Assembly (NCBI GenBank): GCA_011503125.2
Contig: WWBZ02000001.1
Location: forward strand, 1,426,001 to 1,490,000
DNA: 64,000 bases
Reading direction: 5' to 3'
Source of the DNA: Botryosphaeria dothidea
Taxonomy: Eukaryota; Ascomycota; Dothideomycetes; Botryosphaeriales; Botryosphaeriaceae
This document shows positions 55,797 to 64,000 of this stretch, in pieces. Made by a program: the position numbers and the translations under genes. Below the pieces are notes generated by a model that worked only from the letters and a program-made list of their open reading frames with translations, had not been told where the DNA came from and did no database searches. Position 1 is the first letter of the stretch. Every line of letters starts with the position of its first letter.

Positions 55797-57006
55797 GCAG
55801 ATTAGCTCTAATAGCTCGCTTAACGAGCAGAGCTTGGCAGTTGGGTATGTCAACCCCTGCCAACTCTCTCTTCAATCGATCATCCTTTCGCACCACATCC
55901 ATCAAAATTATCTACGCAAATCTAGTTACAAGACTCGAGACTGTTACAAACCCATTCGAAATCATCGCCAAGAAAGTCAAAGAAAGTCAAAAGTTCTGTC
56001 AATGTCGCCACGTGAAGCGATAAAGCAGTCTCTTGATCGGAGACGATGTCGCTTAGAGACTCGGAGGTAGAACTTCTGATCTTTCTCTCCGAAGTAAAGT
56101 AGGCGTGTGGACGAGATTGTTTCCGGAAAGTTCATCGTTGTTTGCCGCGTCGAAGTCCATGGATTCATTGGCATTGTGTGATTTGAGTGGCATTGAAGCG
56201 AGATGGTTCATGGCATGGGGTCTTTTGAGGGTAAGTATTATCGGTCGTGATTTGGGATTTCGGTAGTACAAGCTCAGGCTGACATGTGATTTTTTCTGTT
56301 CATTGCTGTACACCTGTTGATAAGGAATGAAGACCGCCTTCCGTGGGAGCGGCGGTTGTCACTGTCGTTCCGGACGGAGCTTTGAGTCCGTACTACGCAA
56401 TGGTGGCTTGCTTCTTGAATGTCGAATTTGCGATGAACATGGCCCATGACCAACGATGCTGGGTTGTGATGAAGTTTTAAACTTCATTTTGCTGGCCATC
56501 CTTGAGGTTTTGAGGGATATTTGGAATCCACTCGATGTTCTGCCGAGATGTTCGTGGAAGAAACGCCGGATATTGGGAAATGCTCCGCAGTGGTTCCGCT
56601 TATTCGAGGTAAGGGGCAGTATAGGGACGGTTCGGATGACAATCGAAGGCGTTGCGAATTATCCGAAGTGCTGAGGTATGATATGGGTTGCTCGAGCCAG
56701 TTCTTGCATTCAGTGAGCTTCGTTGGTTCATAGTGCGTCGAGGTTAATCGTCTTGGGTGATTCGGAGGCGTTCTGGTTGGCTCAAAGCGTTCAAGTGTGC
56801 CGTATGTGGTTCAGGTCGGTTCGAAAGGTGAAATGATCATGTCAGGAAGGGGGTTTCGTTGGTATGTTCGTCTTGGTTTCCTCCGGTCGTAGAGCCGAAG
56901 TGCTCGTCATCAACACCGCGTAGAGGTGCGAACATGTCCTTAATGTAGGCCTAGGCCTCTCGGCTGGGGTGCCCAATCCCAGGAGGCCCACTAGCCCAGC
57001 CATCAT
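55797..57006. other. intergenic, nothing recognised
   Basis: About 1.2 kb. A 73-codon frame at 56456-56674 has no signature. Confidence 0.4.
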
Positions 57007-57399
57007 CTACTCAGATGATGACGCCTGACGGCGATGCAGCTCCGTCGTCTGCTGGAAGCCCAAGGTCTCCACAGCAGCCTTGGAGGCAATGAGCTGAAGC
57101 TCTCTCAGGTCCTGAAGGATCCTGGTGTTCTCCGCAATGGCGCTCTCCATGTTCGTGATACTTGCACGAAGAGCTCCCATCCACGCCGGCTCCCCCTCTT
57201 GCTGCACCACCGGCTGCAGCGGCTGTTCCTCCTGTTCCCTGGTCCTCCTGGCCTCCTCCTCTTGCTTGGCCCTCCTGGCCCTCCACAAACGCAACACCAA
57301 GGGACCAACCGCCTCCCCAACAACCGCCACCCACACAACAGAAAAGCAGAACGTCATCCATAGCCCCAGGGCCGTCAGAGTGTCAACACTAATGCCCAT
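57007..57399 (-). CDS. Small membrane protein with a coiled-coil tail (130 residues)
   Basis: The ATG at 57399 begins MGISVDTLTALGLWMTFCFS and runs into WVAVVGEAVGPLVL, one long transmembrane helix. It is followed by a very charged segment (RARRAKQEEEARRTREQEEQ) and a predicted coiled coil (ITNMESAIAENTRILQDLRE) to the end. No introns. The same layout occurs in many unnamed short fungal membrane proteins. I recognise no family and assign no function. A GA microsatellite lies in its upstream region at 57483-57534. Confidence 0.6.
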   Translation of the reverse strand: MGISVDTLTALGLWMTFCFSVVWVAVVGEAVGPLVLRLWRARRAKQEEEARRTREQEEQPLQPVVQQEGEPAWMGALRASITNMESAIAENTRILQDLRELQLIASKAAVETLGFQQTTELHRRQASSSE

Positions 57400-57479
57400 G
57401 GTGGGCACGACAAGCAGGGAGCAAAGATGGGAACAATCACGTTTCGATCACAAAGACTTCGTTCGAAGAGCGTGGAGGA

Positions 57480-57518
<39 letters not shown>

Positions 57519-59826
57519 CGAGAGAGCGAGAGAGCATAACTGGCGGGGAGGGTAAGCCAGCGCGCGAGCGGGTGCTGAGAAGGAAGCAGCGTTCTCAAGC
57601 TCAGGCGCAAAACTTGGGGGAAGCAGCACGCCCAAACTGTCAGCAGCGGGAGACGGGGGGAAGCAACATCTCCATCTCAAGCTGTCATATATAGCCGTCA
57701 GCCACTTGATCACTCGAAATGGATGCTATTATGGCTGGATCAGCGCATTGAAATGGAATCGCCCAAAAACACACGACACCAGCCGTGGTCTGGTTGCCGG
57801 ATGAAGTGGCCAAGATGACTCTTATACCCCACATGCACAGCAGCGCAGCTCTTGCAAGCGAGAGAAGTATTGCATCCTACACGTGTGTGCGTGGGGAGTG
57901 GAAGCATTCGTCCGGACACGACTGTTCAAGAAGTTGAGTGCTTGCTCGCGAACAGCGGGTGGGTTCACGTAAGTGAAAGGAAAGACCCGCACCGCGCAAA
58001 CAACAACCACACCGGCGGGTAACGGAAAGTACGGCATCGAGAGGACAACACGCTTCTCACCATGCGCGCACAGTTTTCAGCTCCAGCACATATTTGAGGG
58101 AGAGGCTGAGCGAGCGGGCTGCCAAGGTTGAGCGGAAGGAGCAGGAGCTTCGTTCCCTTCCTGCCGCCTCGGCCTCAACCACATCCGCAACAATGGCAGC
58201 AACCCGACTCTCCCACCCCCCTTCGCGCCGCCTACTTCTCTCGCGCCCAGCAGCCGCCGCTATCCTCACCCCAGTACCACGCCTTGCACGCCCAATGACG
58301 TCGCCGCCCCTCCTCGCCCCAGGCGTCGCACATGATCATCGGTGTTGATGAAGTAGGGGCTGGCAGCACACGACGTCCCTTTAGACATATGTTGTTACAA
58401 GGTTATGAATTGCATCATACAAGGTTGTCCCGGTGCTTGGTTGACGCTTTGACCAGGATTACTATCATCATAACCTAGCTCTTTGTTTGTGTGCCTTCTC
58501 CCGACGATTGTAAGTCTTTCACGATAAGCACCGGCATGGATTAGCACTTCAGATGATGTGCATTTGAAGAACGCGGGTACCTGTGCTGCGGAGAACACGA
58601 AACAACGCACTGTCGACATGACTCGGCAAACGAATGGCATGCATTGAACAATAGCCGGCCAAGCCACATCTGAAACTACTGCCCTTGCCCAACGATTATA
58701 GGGACCAACTTGGGACATGGATGTAATAGAACATCAGTAGACTTTCCAGGAATAGCTAGTCTGCCGAGTGTTTTTGCGAAGTGGATCAGCATTTGGTTGG
58801 CCCACATCCTCGATACCCGGCGATCCGCCAAACCGAAGTTGATCCAGATTGAGGCGTTCAGCACGTGCAAAAGGCAGTGGAAAATGGCATTCCAACAAGG
58901 GCAGCCAAGCCCAACCCCTTCAAGAAAACACCTCATGGCCACCGGAGCTTCGGAGAATTGGCTCGGTACCGTCGAATTCGGCATTCAACACTTCACGGCA
59001 GTCACCTTGGCAGTGCGCGAATTTCCATCACGAAAGGAGGCCTGTGGCAATGATGGTGTTCACATAAGATCGCTGGTTTTCCTCAACCGACTCGTTCTAA
59101 GGCAATGGTTTCAACATACGAAATGTCCTCACATGCTAAGCTCAGCTGTTTCGGCGCCGTTTCAACGGGTCGCCGCCAGGGGCGCCACTGCAATAAGATG
59201 TGGCGGTGCTGTCCAATCGAGTCGGAGAGCCCGTCCGCCACCGCGTCCTGGGTGCCTGGGTCCCCAACACGAACAGCGCAAGCAGGCAGGTGGTGTTTTA
59301 GCATAACTCATGCGGTCCAAACAGGCGACGACGATGCTGTGGCCAAGCAAACCAAGGCGAGCGGCGAAGGCGACTTCGGACACGCCTGTGGCTCGTGCAA
59401 AAATGAAACGCAGGCGACTCCGGGGACGGGACTATCGGGTCTCGGCTCCTGCCTCAATCCCTCTAGCTTCCGCCCTCCTTTCTCCCCATCCATCTCGCCT
59501 ACCCGGTGATCTTACGAAATCCAGCGCCATGTCCCTTCCCATTCCTTGCCTTGTAGGGCGCTTAAAATTAAGACTTGCGCATACCTGACTCTCATTCGCC
59601 CGCCACAGAGCTGAAGCTCCTCTCGCTTGGACGATGGCCCAGCTGCAATCATTGCACGTGCCCGCAACATAGGTAGGCAGCGCTCCACCTTCCACCTCCT
59701 CGCTTCCAGAAGGGTACCAGACCCTTATATCCCAACCGCATCTACAAATATCTCAGCTGCGGCCCCTCCCGTTTCCTGCCCGTCCATCCCACACTCGTTC
59801 AGTCTTCTCGGAGAATATCTGTCGCC
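57400..59826. other. long intergenic region, nothing recognised
   Basis: About 2.4 kb with a GA microsatellite, a copy of the AGTGGAAG-type motif at 57894-57920, and TATA-like TTATAT at 59725 upstream of the SurE gene. Confidence 0.35.
57483..57534. repeat. (GA)n microsatellite with CGAGAGAG interruptions
   Basis: GA run of about 28 bases followed by three CGAGAGAG-type units. It lies about 85-135 bases before the start of the small membrane protein gene. Confidence 0.9.
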
Positions 59827-60796
59827 ATGCGTTTGTCTGCCGCCGCCGCCGCCATTGCCCTTCCATTGGCCGCCGATGCCATCAGGATCATCCAGGGCAA
59901 CGATGATGGATGGGCAGAGAAGAACGTCCGGGTGCTGCACGACGCCCTTGTCAACGCCGGCCACAACGTCGTGCTGTCCGCACCCGCCGACAACCAATCT
60001 GGCCGGGGTAAGCGGGACCCCTGCAGCAACACACACTTCAAGTAACCCCCTACCCTAACGCACCTCCGCAGGCTCTCTCGACAAGGAACCGACCACCCGC
60101 ACCACCGCGTGCGAGTACGACAGCTGCTCGGCCGAGGGCAACGGGGCCGGCGGTCACAACCTCACCAACCCGCGCCTCAACTGGGTCAACTCGTACCCGG
60201 TGACGGCGATCCGCTACGGCATCAGCGACTTCGCCCAGTCCTTCTTCGAGAACCAGCCGCCGGAGCTGGCCGTGACGGGGCCGAACGTCGGCTCGAACCT
60301 CGACATCCAGGTGCCCTTCTCCGGCACCGTCGGCGCCGCCGTGTATGCCGTCGAGCAGGGCATCCCGGCCATCGCCTTCTCCGGCCTCAGCGGCGCCCGC
60401 ACCGCCTGGGACGCCCCGACGCCGCTCGAGTCGCAGGTCTACGCCGACCTAGCGCTCAACCTAACCTCCGCCATCATCGAGTCCGGCAAGCCGTACCTGC
60501 CGTACAACACGTTCTTGAACGTCAACTTCGGCGAGGTGGACGCGAAGACGTGCAACGATGCTTCCCGCTTCGAGTTTGTGCTGAGCCGCATCAACGTCCA
60601 GGCGCCGCTCTTGTCGGATGACGACGTTTCGACGTGTGGCGAGGCGACGCTGCCCCGGGAGAGGGAGGTCGTGAAATCAAAGGGCTGCTGGGTCAGCGTG
60701 AGCGTTGGTAATGCGATTGACAAGACGACGGCGACGGCGGACGTGCAGGCCGATGTGCTGAACAAGCTACAGGGCTTGTTGAGCTGCCTACCTTGA
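59827..60796 (+). CDS. Secreted SurE-type phosphatase/nucleotidase, two exons
   Basis: Exons 59827-60007 and 60072-60796 join into 301 codons, the intron being GTAAGC...CCGCAG. A signal peptide (MRLSAAAAAIALPLAADA) is followed directly by the SurE metal site IIQGNDDGWAEKN (Asn25-Asp26-Asp27-Gly28). Then come NVVLSAPADNQSGRGS, the conserved Ser loop, LAVTGPNVGSNL, another metal ligand region, and VPFSGTVGAAVYAVEQGIPA. SurE proteins are divalent-metal phosphatases acting on nucleotides and other phosphate esters. Fungal secreted members are described as acid phosphatases. Two cysteines near residues 73 and 78 and others near the end may form disulfides. Confidence 0.9.
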
Positions 60797-61290
60797 GCGG
60801 CGCTCGGGATGAGATTATCTGGGATGATGAGAGTATTTAAGAACAACTACGATCTTCAACGGCAAAACACGTTTCTGCGTTCACGATCCGGATTCATCTT
60901 TCATGAGATAAGGATGCCATGGCATCTGAGAATCCTTGGAAAAGCTTCATTGTCTGGTATTCGTTTCGCATGGCTTTCTGCAATCTGCCACATCTGCTGA
61001 AACCGTTGCTTGCATGAATATCCACACCTCAAAAGTGAGCAATAGGTAAGTTTGACGGCTGAGTGATGAGAAAATGTTGGAAATCGAGTTGATTTGATTA
61101 TTGTCTGGATTGTTGGCATGTCCCATGAGAGGGGTATGAGAGGGTGCCTGCTATATAGACTATTTGACGCTAAACCTAATTCGGAGCATTCTGAGACTAT
61201 ATTTCCAACAGAAAATTGACCCATACTCTTTTTCTCTTTAAACTCTTGACCTCTTTTGGTGCTTCATACTATAAGAAAGGATCTTGTTTC
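60797..61290. other. intergenic between convergent genes
   Basis: About 0.5 kb between the SurE and HET gene ends. Nothing recognised. Confidence 0.4.
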
Positions 61291-63255
61291 CTAAGGATCT
61301 ATGGGTCCTTCCTCTCCAAACATGATCCCCTCCACGTAGCTCTCACCGATGACTAAGTAGAAGTTTCCGCCCATTTTCTGAAACACGTACGGGACACGGC
61401 ATCCAGGTATTACACGAATAATATCTCCTTTTACGGCCAGTGGAAGCCAGCACAGACGGTTGCATGACGTACGCGCAAGTTGCCGTCGAGAGGCCCACAT
61501 GAAGAGAGAGGACTCAATGTTCGCAATACTTGCCCCGTGTTTCTCCAAGGCGTCATAGACCTCAGTGCTTGCACTGGACGTACCAGAAGTTTTGGCCGCA
61601 TATTCGAGGAAGCTAGCATACTTTTCGAAGTCCCGGCGGAATCGGAGTGGTGCTGAATATGCTTCTCCGGTCAGTCCACACGTCATGAGTTCCCAAAATT
61701 CGGCTTTGAGGCAGGTCGAGAGTTCGTCGGATGGTCTTCCAGCTCTCTCTGAGAATTTCCGGCATTTGTCCAGCCAAGAATAGGTCTGTGAAGCGGCCTC
61801 AAACAGCTCTTGGCGCGACTTTAAACCAAGCGGTAATTGTCGAAAGTTGGAGTGTCCATCGATTTCGCGTATCCTATCCACTTCTTTCATGTTGAGCTGG
61901 AGGATCCTGCTGCAATATTCGTCTTCCATCTTGGGAAGCTGTATTCTCACCTGGTCGCCGTGCGCTTCGAATGGAATTCGATCGTTGTAACGCACGAAAG
62001 GTTGTTCGTTGTCGAGCTGCGCCGTCCAAATAGGAACCCAAGAAGGTATACCTATGTTTGCGGTGTTTCCCCTTGCAGCGCAAGAGAGAGACTCAAGTGT
62101 TAAGTTAGCTCTTATGTTCCACAGAGCGAAGCGTTTGAAGACATCGGCCGAGGTGTTGGTGGGACCATATTCTGGAGCCCAGTAGCCGTCGAGATCGCCC
62201 TTCTTGACGTCATCGGCAATACCAAGGAGGGAAAAAACTTTATCTCTTTCATCGGTACTTTGAGACGATTGCGTTGAAATCAGCAGCTCGAATAGCCGCT
62301 TGCGATGGTAGTGCTTGGCGTATTCGCGGGTCAAGAAATACTTCTTCCCAAGTCTCTTCATCTCGGCAACATGGTATGACGTTCTCTGGGCCTTGAGAGA
62401 TAGCAGTCCAGCTGCTGTTCCGTCATAAAGGATGTCTGCGATGATCCTCGAAAAGTTATCCCAATCCATTGTGCTTTCTCCACATACGAGTCTGGCCCTG
62501 ACAGCACGGCCCACCTCCTGTATTACCCAAGCACGATGATACCATGGTCTTTGCAGAAGATTATCCACCTTCTTCCAGTGTGCACTATCAGTATTCCTGC
62601 TGAGTTCAGATTCAACGCTCAGCTTTTGGACGAAGTTTGATCCTTTTTTTATTCTATGTCGATTGAGTAACACATCTCGCAGTGACCAGAACCGAGATGG
62701 TGTTGACGGGGCCAACTGCTCAAGGATCTCAAACACACCAGATACCTCGTTTGTCTCTTCCCCTGCCCATAACAGCACTCGGTGAGCGACAAATAAAATA
62801 TCTTGCATCATTCGAACTTGAAGCCCCCGCTCAACTATATCATCCTGGTCTATGCATATTGCGTCTATCCAAAGTATTCGTTTGCTTTCGTCTTTCCGAA
62901 GGCGGCTTAAGGCTGCATGAAGATTTCCCGAAATTCCAATCTCCTTGTCGTTACACATGATTGACTTCGTCTTTTCAGGGCTGCCCCAGGCATATGACAG
63001 TGCTTCGTAGCGCGGCATCGGGTGATACATGTCTGCTAGGATCAATCGACCTCTTATTTCCGCAGTTCCGTTTGATGCAGGCTCCATCACGAACAGACGA
63101 ATTTGATTCGGGCGTAGATGTCTGTAGATTGATGAAGATTTCTGCTCCCCTTGAACGATCCTAGTCTCGTATTCGGTCTCTTCAATGGCTTCCAGCTCGT
63201 ATACTGGCAAAGCGAGGCCAGAAGGAAGTTCGAGGTAGAAAGGTCCAAGACGCAT
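61291..63255 (-). CDS. HET-domain (heterokaryon incompatibility) protein, intact
   Basis: Intronless, 654 residues from ATG 63255 to TAG 61291. The frame extends upstream only with a GTG, so the ATG starting MRLGPFYLEL was chosen. The three HET blocks are intact: YEALSYAWGSPEKTKS at 83, ILWIDAICIDQDD near 122, with VLLWAGEE about 35 residues after, and LLQRPWYHRAWVIQEVGRAV. RDKVFSLLGIADD and IPSWVPIWTA follow, both typical of HET-6-like proteins. The C-terminal 250 residues end in GGNFYLVIGESYVEGIMFGE, the usual closing segment. It is a candidate allo-recognition or cell-death gene. It is the only complete canonical HET gene of the three in this window. Confidence 0.93.
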   Translation of the reverse strand: MRLGPFYLELPSGLALPVYELEAIEETEYETRIVQGEQKSSSIYRHLRPNQIRLFVMEPASNGTAEIRGRLILADMYHPMPRYEALSYAWGSPEKTKSIMCNDKEIGISGNLHAALSRLRKDESKRILWIDAICIDQDDIVERGLQVRMMQDILFVAHRVLLWAGEETNEVSGVFEILEQLAPSTPSRFWSLRDVLLNRHRIKKGSNFVQKLSVESELSRNTDSAHWKKVDNLLQRPWYHRAWVIQEVGRAVRARLVCGESTMDWDNFSRIIADILYDGTAAGLLSLKAQRTSYHVAEMKRLGKKYFLTREYAKHYHRKRLFELLISTQSSQSTDERDKVFSLLGIADDVKKGDLDGYWAPEYGPTNTSADVFKRFALWNIRANLTLESLSCAARGNTANIGIPSWVPIWTAQLDNEQPFVRYNDRIPFEAHGDQVRIQLPKMEDEYCSRILQLNMKEVDRIREIDGHSNFRQLPLGLKSRQELFEAASQTYSWLDKCRKFSERAGRPSDELSTCLKAEFWELMTCGLTGEAYSAPLRFRRDFEKYASFLEYAAKTSGTSSASTEVYDALEKHGASIANIESSLFMWASRRQLARTSCNRLCWLPLAVKGDIIRVIPGCRVPYVFQKMGGNFYLVIGESYVEGIMFGEEGPIDP

Positions 63256-63579
63256 ATCCACCGACCTAATAGCGGAGACGGATCCAGATACAACGACAAA
63301 TGTATAAAATAACGAGAGGAAGATAACCACCGGTCTTTATATTAACATGATTCGTGCGAATAGAATCGTCTGCTACTCACTCGCTGAATGCTGGTCTCTC
63401 TTGTATAGTGATGCGCTCTTTCGGCGACTTACACAAAGATCTCGCCTGTCTTGCTCCTGAACACCTTGGATATAAGGATATGCGTTGCCTGAGGAACTTG
63501 CTGGCAGCACGTGTCAGCTGTGTGCGCATTCCGACTCGCCATGAAGGAATCATCAGGGACTGAGTTGTCCTTTTTTTTT

Positions 63580-63636
<57 letters not shown>

Positions 63637-64000
63637 AGAGAGGGAGAGAGAAGAGGGGGGTTTGAGATAGCTTCTGTGTTCGCTGCAGATGTTGCGGTAA
63701 TGCCTGATAAGCCACGGGTTGACAATCAATTGGTGGAAGGAAATGCGGGCGAGCAGGCAAACGCTGGGGTGGTACAACATTTTCCGCTAATGGATGACAT
63801 TGAGAGGATGCGTAACATATGGATGCAGGAAAGACGCGTTGCTTATTCAACATGTCCTACCACGGATTCCGTTAGATGGTGTCTGGCTACATTGCGCAGC
63901 TGAGCTTGCCCGTGACCTCAGCTGGCACGGCCACGAAAAAAGATGGAAGGTGCCCTAGCCCAAGAATATTACAATTGACACGGACGCCCATTAAGTTTGT
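63256..64000. other. upstream region of the HET gene, with a GT microsatellite
   Basis: No supported gene. A poly-T tract and a GT repeat lie about 320-380 bases before the HET start. Confidence 0.4.
63571..63635. repeat. Poly-T plus (GT)25 microsatellite
   Basis: T14 followed directly by an uninterrupted GT run of about 50 bases, then a GA-rich stretch. The run produces false His/Thr and Val/Cys repeat frames on both strands. Confidence 0.92.

Noticed and set aside
63511..63903. 130-codon plus frame and minus frames with His/Thr repeats
   Set aside because: The repeats come from the GT microsatellite. No other support.

Overview
The window looks like a chromosomal segment of a filamentous ascomycete (Pezizomycotina). 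Its genes carry short introns (about 45-90 bases) with GTRNGT donors and CTRAC-type branch points. It encodes HET-domain proteins, a CFEM protein, a GPI-type wall protein, a family 3 pectate lyase and a GH43 galactanase. The secreted plant-cell-wall enzymes and a small cysteine-rich secreted protein suggest a plant-associated or saprotrophic lifestyle. The genus cannot be told from the sequence. No bacterial operons, tRNAs, rRNAs or CRISPR arrays were seen.

Layout. 0-6 kb: the 5' half of a HET gene, a retroelement gag fragment, a four-exon small secreted cysteine-rich protein and one gene of unknown function. 6-14.4 kb: pectate lyase PL3, a 77-residue three-exon gene, a wall protein built of five cysteine modules, and a nine-exon exo-beta-1,3-galactanase-like GH43. 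15.9-20 kb: a mobile-element island with a 477-bp solo LTR, then a 3,481-bp Ginger-like DNA transposon with 118-bp terminal inverted repeats and a GAAG target duplication. 21-29.5 kb: a secreted DUF3237 protein, a CFEM GPI protein, a conserved secreted protein and a YjlB-like cupin. 32.6-39.1 kb: a frameshifted kinase-like gene, a monocarboxylate-type MFS transporter and a TPR protein. 39.4-48 kb: a HET gene broken by one stop codon, a CorA-like membrane protein divergent from it, and a 1,301-codon gene joining a HET-like membrane protein to an MFS transporter. 48.8-64 kb: an aspartic protease, an F-box-like gene broken by one stop, a second 477-bp solo LTR, a small membrane/coiled-coil protein, a secreted SurE-type phosphatase and a third canonical HET gene.

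How the genes work together. Two themes are visible. One is an extracellular set: PL3, GH43, aspartic protease, SurE phosphatase, CFEM, wall protein and small secreted proteins. The other is non-self recognition: three canonical HET genes, one HET-like fusion and a CorA-like gene. Three conserved genes and the transposase have stops or frameshifts. The four stop codons fit C-to-T changes, at least three of them at CpA sites, as expected of repeat-induced point mutation or similar decay. The most unusual object is the HET-like/MFS fusion at 43.7-48 kb. The second is the transposon, whose two ends are identical although its transposase frame has two stops. Introns were placed by hand from splice signals and reading-frame closure, so exon edges are models, not transcript data.
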